8,220 bases of DNA, taken from Pseudomonas sp. Its GTDB lineage: Bacteria > Pseudomonadota > Gammaproteobacteria > Pseudomonadales > Pseudomonadaceae. Below are positions 1 to 6,087 of the stretch, piece after piece (the stretch's first letter is position 1; every line of letters starts with the position of its first letter). The stretch lies in the NCBI GenBank assembly GCA_003488145.1, contig DNMQ01000081.1, forward strand, positions 1 to 8,220, in the 5' to 3' direction. The position numbers and the translations under genes are program-made. Below the pieces are notes generated by a model. It was not told the origin of the DNA. It saw only the letters and a program-made list of their open reading frames with translations, and did not search any database.

Positions 1-467
1 ATGATGTGCCCGCTGGAATTCTTGTTGCGGTAGCCGATCATCGAGGCCAGCGACGTCGACTTGCCGGTGCCGGTGGCGCCGACGAACAGCACCAGGCCGC
101 GTTTGGTCATCGACAGCTTCTTGAGGATGTCCGGCAGCTTGAGCTCTTCGATGGTCGGGATGTTGGTCTCGATGCGACGCAGCACCATGCCGGCCAGGTT
201 TCGCTGATAGAACGCGCTGACACGGAAGCGGCCGATGCCGCGGGCGCTGATGGCGAAGTTGCACTCGTGGTTCTCGGTGAACTCGCGGCGCTGCTGCTCG
301 TTCATCACGCCGTGCACGGTTTCCCGGGTCATCTCCGGCGACATGGGCGTCTTGCTCACCGGCATGATCTTGCCGTTGACCTTCATCGATGGCGGCACGC
401 CAGCCGTGATGAACAGATCGGAGCCGCCTTTTTCGACCATCAGGCGCAGAAGTTTCTCGAATTCCAT
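1..467 (-). CDS. pilU: Type IV pilus retraction ATPase PilU, N-terminal part (cut by window edge)
   Basis: PilU is a cytoplasmic hexameric secretion-type ATPase that works with PilT at the base of the type IV pilus to drive pilus retraction and twitching motility. Only the first 155 codons are present. The rest, including Walker B and the His box, lies beyond base 1; the family is about 380 residues long. Read on the minus strand, the protein begins MEFEKLLRLMVEKGGSDLFI, the typical PilT/PilU start with the SDL motif. It contains a PAS-like N-terminal domain (about residues 1-110) and a Walker A loop GATGTGKST at residues 130-138, with K136 as the nucleotide-binding lysine. The chosen ATG (465-467) matches the family N-terminus, although the upstream Shine-Dalgarno is weak (GAG about 8 nt away). 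It lies 59 bp downstream of pilT on the same strand and is probably co-transcribed with it. PilU is preferred over a second PilT because of the N-terminal sequence and gene order. Confidence 0.95.
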   Translation of the reverse strand, partial: MEFEKLLRLMVEKGGSDLFITAGVPPSMKVNGKIMPVSKTPMSPEMTRETVHGVMNEQQRREFTENHECNFAISARGIGRFRVSAFYQRNLAGMVLRRIETNIPTIEELKLPDILKKLSMTKRGLVLFVGATGTGKSTSLASMIGYRNKNSSGHI

Positions 468-491
468 CGTCGTACTCGCAATCGTGGCAAG

Positions 492-508
492 CGCCGCACC
501 GGGCGGCG
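492..508 (-). other. Short GC-rich hairpin between pilT and pilU
   Basis: CGCCGC (492-497) and GCGGCG (503-508) form a 6-bp stem around a 5-nt loop inside the 59-bp gap between pilT and pilU. No run of T follows it on the minus strand, so it is not an intrinsic terminator. It could slightly reduce pilU expression relative to pilT or protect the mRNA. In a GC-rich genome such a stem may also arise by chance. Confidence 0.3.
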
Positions 509-526
509 TCCGGGGTTGTCAGGCGT

Positions 527-1561
527 TTAGAAATTCTCGGGCTGCTTGGCCTTTTCCCGCGCGCTGTCGCGGCTGATCAGGCCCTTGGCCAGCAGCCCCT
601 TGAGGCACATGTCCAGGGTCTGCATGCCGAGCGAACCGCCGGTCTGGATCGCCGAGTACATCTGCGCCACCTTGTCCTCGCGGATCAGGTTACGGATCGC
701 CGGGGTGCCGATCATGATCTCGTGGGCCGCGACGCGGCCGCCGCCGATCTTCTTCAGCAGGGTCTGCGAGATCACCGCCTGCAGCGATTCGGAGAGCATC
801 GAGCGGACCATGGACTTTTCTTCGGCCGGGAACACGTCGACCACCCGGTCGATGGTCTTGGCGGCGGAGGTGGTGTGCAGCGTGCCGAACACGAGGTGGC
901 CGGTTTCCGCGGCGGTCAGTGCCAGGCGAATGGTTTCCAGGTCGCGCATCTCGCCCACCAGGATGATGTCCGGGTCTTCACGCAAGGCCGAACGCAGCGC
1001 CTCGGAGAAGCCCAGGGTGTCGCGGTGCACCTCGCGCTGGTTGACCAGGCACTTCTTCGACTCGTGAACGAATTCGATGGGGTCTTCGATGGTGAGGATG
1101 TGGTGGTATTTGGTGTTGTTCAGGTAATCGAGCATCGCCGCCAGGGTGGTCGACTTGCCCGAGCCGGTCGGTCCGGTGACCAGCACCAGCCCGCGCGGCA
1201 CATCGGTAATCTTGCGGAACACCTCGCCCATCCCCAGGTCTTCCATAGTCAGCACCTTGGAAGGAATGGTCCGGAACACCGCGCCGGAACCGCGATTCTG
1301 GTTGAACGCGTTGACGCGAAAACGCGCCACGCCCGGCACTTCGAACGAGAAGTCGGTTTCCAGGAATTCCTCGAAATCCTTGCGCTGCTTGTCGTTCATG
1401 ATGTCGTAGATCAGCGCATGCACCTGCTTGTGGTCCATGGCCGGCAGGTTGATTCGCCGCACGTCGCCATCGACGCGGATCATCGGCGGCAGGCCGGCGG
1501 AAAGGTGCAAATCCGACGCACCCTGCTTGGCGCTGAAGGCCAGCAGTTCTGTGATATCCAT
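527..1561 (-). CDS. pilT: Type IV pilus retraction ATPase PilT
   Basis: PilT is the hexameric motor that powers disassembly of the type IV pilus, giving twitching motility. The 344 residues match the usual family length. Motifs in order: PAS-like N-terminal domain with SDLHL near residue 16; Walker A GPTGSGKST at 130-138 (K136); Asp box around ILTIEDPIEF (155-164, E159 and E163); Walker B ending in VGEMRD (202-207, E204); His box GHLVFGTLHT (221-230, H222 and H229); and the PilT-specific AIRNLIRE motif at 288-295, needed for retraction in the family. The ATG at 1561 is chosen because GGGGAG lies 4 nt before it and because MDITELLAFSAKQG is the conserved N-terminus. An upstream in-frame TTG at 1573 would overlap that ribosome site. 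It is divergent from yggS and followed by pilU. Confidence 0.98.
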   Translation of the reverse strand: MDITELLAFSAKQGASDLHLSAGLPPMIRVDGDVRRINLPAMDHKQVHALIYDIMNDKQRKDFEEFLETDFSFEVPGVARFRVNAFNQNRGSGAVFRTIPSKVLTMEDLGMGEVFRKITDVPRGLVLVTGPTGSGKSTTLAAMLDYLNNTKYHHILTIEDPIEFVHESKKCLVNQREVHRDTLGFSEALRSALREDPDIILVGEMRDLETIRLALTAAETGHLVFGTLHTTSAAKTIDRVVDVFPAEEKSMVRSMLSESLQAVISQTLLKKIGGGRVAAHEIMIGTPAIRNLIREDKVAQMYSAIQTGGSLGMQTLDMCLKGLLAKGLISRDSAREKAKQPENF

Positions 1562-1565
1562 GGGA

Positions 1566-1571
1566 CTCCCC
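1566..1571 (-). promoter_or_regulatory. Ribosome binding site of pilT (decides the start)
   Basis: On the minus strand GGGGAG is followed by TCCC and then the ATG at 1561. This strong purine tract would be inside the coding sequence if the in-frame TTG at 1573 were used, so it supports the 344-residue reading. Confidence 0.7.
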
Positions 1572-1588
1572 AATTACAAGCAAGCAGG

Positions 1589-1594
1589 TAGAAT
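1589..1594 (+). promoter_or_regulatory. Possible -10 element for yggS-proC-yggT
   Basis: TAGAAT matches the sigma70 -10 hexamer TATAAT at five of six positions and sits 32 bp before the yggS ATG, in the only non-coding stretch before this operon. No convincing -35 lies 16-18 bp upstream (that segment is C-rich), so it would need an activator or be a weak promoter. The hexamer overlaps an in-frame ATG at 1593, which argues against that ATG being the translation start. I found no comparable promoter for pilT on the other strand. Confidence 0.35.
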
Positions 1595-1625
1595 GCCGCG
1601 CAGACCCAAGGCGGCGGCGCAAGTA

Positions 1626-2315
1626 ATGTCCACGATAGAGAAGAATATTGCAAAGGTCGCAGCGCGCATCCGTGAGGCGGCGCAAGCTGTGGGACGCGAC
1701 CCTGCTTCGGTCGGCCTGCTGGCAGTGAGCAAGACCCAGCCGGCCGCCGCCATTCGCGAGGCCGCCGAAGCCGGCATGCGCGATTTCGGCGAGAACTATC
1801 TGCAGGAAGCGCTGGACAAGCAAGCCGAGCTGAGCGAGCTGCCGCTGACCTGGCACTTCATCGGACCGATCCAGTCGAACAAGACCAAATCCATCGCCGA
1901 ACACTTCGACTGGGTGCACTCGGTGGATCGCCTGAAGATCGCCCAGCGCCTGTCCGATCAACGTCCAGCCGAACTGCCGCCGCTGAATATATGCCTGCAG
2001 GTGAATGTCAGCGGTGAGGCGAGCAAATCCGGCTGCGCGCCAGAGGAACTGCCACAACTGGCACAGGCTGTCGCCGCGATGCCGCGTCTGCGCCTGCGTG
2101 GACTGATGTGCATTCCCGCACCGAGCGAAGACCCCGCCGAGCAGCGCGCCGCCTTTGCCCGCCTGCGCGCATTGCGCGATGAACTGCCACTGACACTGGA
2201 TACGCTGTCCATGGGCATGAGCCAGGACCTCGAAGCGGCAATTGCCGAAGGCGCGACCTGGGTCCGCATCGGCACCGCACTGTTCGGCGCCCGCGACTAC
2301 GGACGCCCTCAATAA
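1626..2315 (+). CDS. yggS: YggS/PROSC family pyridoxal 5'-phosphate homeostasis protein
   Basis: This is a cytosolic PLP-binding protein of the alanine-racemase-like TIM-barrel fold. The family has no clear enzymatic activity and buffers PLP and amino or keto acid pools. The 229 residues are the usual length. Visible motifs: LLAVSKTQP with the PLP-binding lysine K36, FGENYLQEA (54-62), WHFIGPIQSNK (76-86), the phosphate-binding region SMGMSQDLEAAI (195-206) and VRIGTALFG (213-221). The start ATG at 1626 gives MSTIEKNIAKVA, matching homologues. An in-frame ATG at 1593 would add 11 residues, but it overlaps a probable -10 hexamer. The Shine-Dalgarno is poor. It is divergent from pilT and 10 bp upstream of proC. 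The yggS-proC-yggT order is classical in proteobacteria and fits the proposed link to amino-acid metabolism. Confidence 0.95.
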   Translation: MSTIEKNIAKVAARIREAAQAVGRDPASVGLLAVSKTQPAAAIREAAEAGMRDFGENYLQEALDKQAELSELPLTWHFIGPIQSNKTKSIAEHFDWVHSVDRLKIAQRLSDQRPAELPPLNICLQVNVSGEASKSGCAPEELPQLAQAVAAMPRLRLRGLMCIPAPSEDPAEQRAAFARLRALRDELPLTLDTLSMGMSQDLEAAIAEGATWVRIGTALFGARDYGRPQ

Positions 2316-2325
2316 AGGAATCGCT

Positions 2326-3150
2326 ATGACCTCACCCCGCATCGCCTTCATCGGCGCCGGCAATATGGCTGCCAGTCTGATCGGCGGGCTGCGCGCCAAG
2401 GGCGTCGCAGCGGACGCCATTCGCGCCAGCGATCCAGGCGCCGAGCAGCGCGCGAAAATCAGCGCCGAGCACGGCATCCAGACGTTCGCGCAGAACGCCG
2501 ATGCATTGGCCGGCGCCGATGTGGTGGTGCTGTCGGTCAAGCCGCAGGTCATGCAGGCGGTCTGTCAGGATCTGACTCCTCATCTGGCCCACGGCCCCCT
2601 GATCGTCTCGATCGCCGCCGGCATCAGCTGCGACAGCCTGCAGCGCTGGCTGGGCCCGCACCCTCAGGCAATCGTGCGTTGCATGCCCAACACGCCGGCC
2701 TTGCTGCGCCAGGGCGTCAGCGGCCTGTTCGCCAATGCCCAGGTCAGCGACACGCAGAAGCAGCAGGCCGAGCAACTGCTGTCGGCCGTCGGTATCGCGC
2801 TATGGCTCGAAGAAGAGCTCCTGATCGATGCGGTAACCGCCGTTTCCGGTAGCGGTCCTGCCTATTTCTTCCTACTGATCGAAGCGATGACGGCTGCCGG
2901 ACAGCAGCTCGGCCTGCCCCGCGAGACCGCCGCGCAACTGACCATGCAGACCGCGCTGGGCGCAGCTCGCATGGCTTGCGAAAGCGACGTCGATGCCGCC
3001 GAACTGCGGCGTCGCGTCACCTCGCCGAACGGAACCACCGAAGCGGCGATCAAAGCCTTCCAGGCGGGCGGCTTCGAGCAACTGGTGCAGCAGGCGTTGA
3101 ACGCGGCCGCACAACGCTCGGCCGAACTGGCCGAACAACTGGGTCAATAG
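2326..3150 (+). CDS. proC: Pyrroline-5-carboxylate reductase ProC
   Basis: ProC reduces 1-pyrroline-5-carboxylate to L-proline with NAD(P)H, the last step of proline biosynthesis, in the cytosol. The 274 residues match the family length. The N-terminal Rossmann fold shows FIGAGNMAASLIGG (8-21), then SVKPQ (70-74), CMPNTPA (119-125), the VSGSGPAYFF segment (173-182) of the dimerisation domain, and the C-terminal VTSPNGTTEAAIKAF stretch (230-244) of the P5CR signature. From memory, E. coli has SPGGTT where this protein has SPNGTT, a conservative-looking change outside the catalytic core that I do not take as inactivating. The ATG at 2326 is preceded by AAGGAA with a 5-nt spacer, and that site overlaps the yggS stop codon, pointing to coupled translation. 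Longer in-frame readings would run into yggS. Confidence 0.97.
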   Translation: MTSPRIAFIGAGNMAASLIGGLRAKGVAADAIRASDPGAEQRAKISAEHGIQTFAQNADALAGADVVVLSVKPQVMQAVCQDLTPHLAHGPLIVSIAAGISCDSLQRWLGPHPQAIVRCMPNTPALLRQGVSGLFANAQVSDTQKQQAEQLLSAVGIALWLEEELLIDAVTAVSGSGPAYFFLLIEAMTAAGQQLGLPRETAAQLTMQTALGAARMACESDVDAAELRRRVTSPNGTTEAAIKAFQAGGFEQLVQQALNAAAQRSAELAEQLGQ

Positions 3151-3152
3151 GT

Positions 3153-3184
3153 CTGTTGACGCTTCGCTCGCGACGAAACAACAG
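3153..3184 (+). other. Small stem-loop between proC and yggT
   Basis: CTGTTG (3153-3158) pairs with CAACAG (3179-3184), and an inner TTCG (3163-3166) pairs with CGAA (3174-3177). The structure fills most of the 50-bp gap between proC and yggT and stops just before the AAGGAG ribosome site at 3190. There is no T-tract, so the operon probably reads through. It could affect yggT translation or be a chance fold. Confidence 0.25.
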
Positions 3185-3200
3185 CCTCTAAGGAGCATTC

Positions 3201-3791
3201 ATGTCCCAACTCTCGCAAGCCCTGATCCTCGTCATCCAGACCCTGGGCAGCCTCTATCTGCTGATCGTGTTGCTGCGCTTCATCCTGCAGCTGGTACGCG
3301 CCGACTTCTACAACCCGCTCAGTCAATTCATCGTCAAGGCAACCCATCCCCTTTTGCGGCCGATGCGCCGCATCATTCCGAGCATGGGCACGCTGGATAT
3401 TTCTTCGCTGATCCTCGCGCTGATCGTGCAGATGGTGCTGATGGCGCTGATCCTGCTGATCGCCTACGGCACCATCGGCAATCCCTTGCTGTTGCTGGTC
3501 TGGGCGCTGATCGGCATCACTGGGCTGTTCCTCAACATCTTCTTCTGGGCGCTGATCATCAGCGTGATCCTGTCCTGGGTCGCGCCGGGCAGCCACAACC
3601 CGGGCGCACAGCTGGTCAGCCAACTCTGCGAGCCGGTCCTGGCGCCGTTCCGCCGCCTGCTGCCGAACCTCGGCGGGCTGGATATCTCGCCGATCTTCGC
3701 CTTCCTCGCGATCAAGCTGCTGGACATGCTGGTAGTCAACAACCTGGCCACCATGACCCACATGCCGAACATCCTGCGCATGCTCATCTGA
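3201..3791 (+). CDS. yggT: YggT family integral membrane protein
   Basis: This inner-membrane protein of the YGGT family has been linked in other bacteria to osmotic tolerance or membrane and septum organisation; its exact role is not settled. The 196 residues contain about four hydrophobic segments (roughly 7-31, 67-90, 96-127, 163-181). The family's internal duplication is clear: NPLSQ...HPLLRPMRRIIP...LDIS (38-68) is repeated as NPGAQ...EPVLAPFRRLLP...LDIS (133-163). This long two-repeat form is the usual one in gammaproteobacteria. The start is well set by TAAGGAG ending 5 nt before the ATG. It lies 50 bp after proC and is probably the last gene of the yggS-proC-yggT operon, since a long hairpin begins 18 bp after its stop codon. 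I expected yggU (DUF167) next and do not find it. Confidence 0.95.
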   Translation: MSQLSQALILVIQTLGSLYLLIVLLRFILQLVRADFYNPLSQFIVKATHPLLRPMRRIIPSMGTLDISSLILALIVQMVLMALILLIAYGTIGNPLLLLVWALIGITGLFLNIFFWALIISVILSWVAPGSHNPGAQLVSQLCEPVLAPFRRLLPNLGGLDISPIFAFLAIKLLDMLVVNNLATMTHMPNILRMLI

Positions 3792-3808
3792 GACGCCGTT
3801 CATGCTTT

Positions 3809-3862
3809 GCTGCCAAAGCGGCACCGAGGAGCCAAAAGCGCCTCGGAATGCCGCATGGCTGC
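3809..3862 (+). other. Long interrupted hairpin downstream of yggT
   Basis: Twenty base pairs can form across 54 nt. From outside in: GC (3809-3810/3861-3862), T-T mismatch, GCCA/TGGC (3812-3815/3856-3859), small AA/A internal loop, GCGGCA/TGCCGC (3818-3823/3849-3854), AA bulge on the 3' side, CCGAGG/CCTCGG (3824-3829/3841-3846), A-G mismatch, GC/GC, and a CAAAA loop. The structure begins 18 nt after the yggT stop codon. No T-run follows directly; the nearest is TTTTT at 3885-3889, 22 nt further on, so it is not a canonical intrinsic terminator. It may be a 3' mRNA end or stability element of the yggS operon, a small RNA, or a palindromic repeat. The pairing is seen directly; the function is unknown. 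Confidence 0.6.
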
Positions 3863-4007
3863 ACGTAGACTTCAACTTCTCGGCTTTTTCCATCCTGCCT
3901 CGTACTTTGCTGCGGGGTGTGAACGAGGACATCGACTCGAACCCGAGCCGCCCATGACCGCCCATGCCGCCAGCAAGGCCGCTCGGTCACGTCAGGCTTC
4001 GATTGAA

Positions 4008-4035
4008 TTGACCTTGTACCGGCGGGTCCGATAAT
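4008..4035 (+). promoter_or_regulatory. Sigma70-type promoter of the dynamin-like GTPase gene
   Basis: TTGACC (4008-4013) and GATAAT (4030-4035) are each one base from consensus (TTGACA and TATAAT), separated by 16 bp. This places the transcription start near 4042 and leaves a leader of about 20 nt ending in a GGGAG ribosome site (4054-4058). It is the best promoter in the window and suggests the GTPase gene is transcribed on its own rather than only by read-through from yggT. Confidence 0.65.
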
Positions 4036-4062
4036 TCGCCGAATCACACCTCCGGGAGCTGG

Positions 4063-6030
4063 ATGAGCATGGAACGTCTCGATCGACAAGTGGACGCCTA
4101 CGTCACCTGGAAGCGTGACCTCATTCGTGAGATCACCCGTTACCGCAGCTGGCTGGCGCATAACCGGCTTTCCAGCGAGGGCGTTGAGGCGCGCCTGGAG
4201 CGAGCGCTGCGGGTGTTGCGCACCGATCACATCACCCTGGCTTTCGTCGGCGAGTATTCGCGCGGCAAGACCGAGCTGATCAATAGCCTGTTCTTCTCCA
4301 ACTACGGTCAGCGCATCCTGCCTTCACGGGCTGGCCGCACCACCATGTGCCCCACCGAACTGCTGTTCGATCCGCGTTCGGAACGCTCCTACATCCGCCT
4401 GCTGCCCATCGAGTCGCGCCTGGAAGACACCAGCATCGCGCAACTCAAGCGCACACCGCGACTCTGGCTCAATCTCCCGCTCGACCCGCATGACCCGGAA
4501 AGCATGGCCGAAGCCTTTGCCCAGGTCGCGTTGACCAAGGCCATGCCGGTGGAACAGGCAATTCAGCTGGGCTTTGACCCGGCCGGCCTGGAAAGCAGCA
4601 GCAGTGGCGATACCGTACTGGTCCCGGCCTGGCGCCACGCCGTGGTCAACTTCGACCACCCGCTGTTGCGTCAGGGCTTGCGCATTCTCGATACGCCCGG
4701 GCTGAACGCGCTGGGCAGCGAGCCGGAACTGACCCTGTCGATGCTGCCCAATGCCCAGGCAATTGTGTTCCTGCTCTCTGCCGACACCGGGGTCACCGCC
4801 AGCGACATGCAGATCTGGCAGCAGCACATCCGCCAGCTCGACGAAGATACGCAGAACAGCCTGTTCGCCGTACTGAACAAGATCGACGTGCTCTGGGACG
4901 ATGTTGCCGGCGAAACCTTCGTGCAGAAGGCCATCGAGGATATCCGTGACAACACCGCGCAACAGCTGGGCATCGATTGCGCCGACGTCCTGCCGCTGTC
5001 GGCCAAACAGGCGCTGATGGCGAAGATTCGCGGTGACCAGGCGCTGCTCGAACGCAGCCAGCTGGCACGACTGGAAGAGTTGCTCAGCCAGCGCATCCTC
5101 ACGCAGAAGGAACGCCTGCTCGAAGACCAGGTGGTGCAGCAGGTGATGGCGCTGCTGCAGAACAGTCAGCATGCCCTCAAGTTGCGCCTGGAAAAGGTCA
5201 TCGAGCAGCGCGATGTGCTGGCCAGTCATCAGGAAGGCAGCGGGCAGATGCTGCTCGAACTCACCGCGCGTACGCGGCACGATCACAACCGCCACCACAA
5301 GCGCCTGCTCGACCTGAAGACCAATCAGCGCCTGCTGCAACGCCAGGGTGAGCTGCTGCGCACGGCAATACGGGCCGAACGCCTCGAGGAGCACCTGACC
5401 CGGTTGCGACGCAGCCTGACCGGCAGCCTGACCACGCTGGGCATCAACCTGGCGATCCTGCACTTCTTCCGCTCGGTGGAACAGGACCTGGGCATCCTCG
5501 AGCAGGAGGCGGAAAGGGCCAACAAGATGGTTTCAGCGATCTACCGGCGGCACAGCGAAGAAAACCCCCTACAGGGTATCGACCCGCCGTTGTTCCAGTT
5601 GCTGCCTTATCAGCGCGAGCTGCGCAGCCTGCAAGGCAAGGCCGATCAGTTCCGCCTGCAGTTGAAGACCCTGCTCACCGAGCAGCGAACACTCACCAGA
5701 CGCTTCTTCTCTACCCTGGTGCAGGAGGTCATCGGCATGCACCAGCGGCTGCGCCAGGAAGCCGAACAGTGGGCTGGCGATGCGCTGACGCCGCTGCTGC
5801 AGTTTTCCCTGGAACACAAGCAACAGCTGGAAACCCACATCCTGCAGTTGAAGAGCCTGGCCAGGGAGAGCCAGCAGAACAGCCAGCGCGGACAATTGCT
5901 GACGCGCTACAGCGGCGAACTGGAGCTGCAACTGGCACAGGCCGCAGAAATGCTCCGCGCGCTGCGCCGACCGGCGCCGTTGCGGCGGCAGGGCAAGGTG
6001 GTCAGCCTGACCAGCGCGCAGATCAGCTAA
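4063..6030 (+). CDS. Dynamin-like large GTPase (Dynamin_N type)
   Basis: This is a 655-residue bacterial dynamin-like protein. The family hydrolyses GTP and usually self-assembles on membranes to remodel, fuse or stabilise them; the role of this member is unknown to me. GTPase motifs: G1 GEYSRGKT (63-70, K69), G2 TTMCPT (93-98), G3 DTPG (210-213), G4 NKID (272-275) and a G5-like LSAK (312-315). The G2-G3 spacing is long (about 115 residues). After about residue 340 the protein is mainly charged and helical with heptad-like stretches (about 345-450, 470-500, 515-625), as in a dynamin stalk. A more hydrophobic patch (about 455-469) could be a membrane-contacting tip. There is no signal peptide or clear transmembrane helix. 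The ATG at 4063 follows GGGAG by 4 nt; a second in-frame ATG at 4069 is also possible. It stands alone between yggT and metX, without the tandem dynamin partner seen in many bacteria. Confidence 0.85.
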   Translation: MSMERLDRQVDAYVTWKRDLIREITRYRSWLAHNRLSSEGVEARLERALRVLRTDHITLAFVGEYSRGKTELINSLFFSNYGQRILPSRAGRTTMCPTELLFDPRSERSYIRLLPIESRLEDTSIAQLKRTPRLWLNLPLDPHDPESMAEAFAQVALTKAMPVEQAIQLGFDPAGLESSSSGDTVLVPAWRHAVVNFDHPLLRQGLRILDTPGLNALGSEPELTLSMLPNAQAIVFLLSADTGVTASDMQIWQQHIRQLDEDTQNSLFAVLNKIDVLWDDVAGETFVQKAIEDIRDNTAQQLGIDCADVLPLSAKQALMAKIRGDQALLERSQLARLEELLSQRILTQKERLLEDQVVQQVMALLQNSQHALKLRLEKVIEQRDVLASHQEGSGQMLLELTARTRHDHNRHHKRLLDLKTNQRLLQRQGELLRTAIRAERLEEHLTRLRRSLTGSLTTLGINLAILHFFRSVEQDLGILEQEAERANKMVSAIYRRHSEENPLQGIDPPLFQLLPYQRELRSLQGKADQFRLQLKTLLTEQRTLTRRFFSTLVQEVIGMHQRLRQEAEQWAGDALTPLLQFSLEHKQQLETHILQLKSLARESQQNSQRGQLLTRYSGELELQLAQAAEMLRALRRPAPLRRQGKVVSLTSAQIS

Positions 6031-6035
6031 AGCTG

Positions 6036-6070
6036 TCGCCATTTCGTCGCAACCCGCGAGAAAATGGCGA
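6036..6070 (+). other. Inverted repeat A upstream of metX
   Basis: TCGCCATTT (6036-6044) and AAATGGCGA (6062-6070) are perfect 9-nt complements separated by 17 nt, just after the GTPase stop codon. In RNA this would form a stem-loop that competes with repeat B, which uses the same right arm. No T-tract follows it, so it is not a standard terminator. Confidence 0.5.
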
Positions 6071-6087
6071 GAGCCCCGCTCGCCGTT
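6063..6087 (+). other. Inverted repeat B upstream of metX
   Basis: AATGGCGAG (6063-6071) pairs with CTCGCCGTT (6079-6087) as a 9-bp stem with one G-T wobble and a 7-nt loop (AGCCCCG). Its left arm is the right arm of repeat A and its right arm overlaps the left arm of repeat C, so A and C can coexist while B excludes both. Confidence 0.5.

Larger units (their letters stand above)
3792..4062 (+). other. Non-coding stretch between yggT and the dynamin-like gene
   Basis: These 271 bases hold the 54-nt hairpin near the left end and a promoter near the right end. Between them are a small CTCG-AACC-CGAG stem (3936-3947) and a 9-bp direct repeat CCGCCCATG (3948-3956 and 3958-3966). Open frames here are short, start with TTG inside the hairpin or are antisense, and resemble no family I know. 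In particular I see no DUF167 (YggU) sequence in any frame. No tRNA-like fold was recognised. Confidence 0.6.

Noticed and set aside
1573..1578. TGTAAT on the minus strand as a -10 for pilT
   Set aside because: It matches five of six bases, but the transcript would start only a few bases before the ATG and would miss the GGGGAG ribosome site; there is also no -35 at proper spacing.
978..2552. Open frame of 524 codons on the minus strand spanning pilT, the intergenic region and yggS
   Set aside because: It runs in a different frame across pilT and antisense to yggS and proC, with no family resemblance; a shadow of real genes.
3931..3956. tRNA T-arm-like sequence (GGTTCGAGTC on the minus strand)
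   Set aside because: No acceptor stem, anticodon arm or CCA end can be built around it.
3948..3966. Tandem 9-bp direct repeat CCGCCCATG
   Set aside because: Only two copies in a GC-rich gap; too short to support an origin, operator or repeat family.
3807..4034. Open frame of 75 codons on the plus strand between yggT and the GTPase gene
   Set aside because: It begins with TTG inside the long hairpin, has no ribosome site, has an Arg/Ala-rich composition typical of chance frames in GC-rich DNA, and resembles no family I know.
4324..5463. Open frame of 379 codons antisense to the GTPase gene
   Set aside because: It is Gln/Leu-rich, as expected from the complement of a coiled-coil gene, with no ribosome site or known domain.
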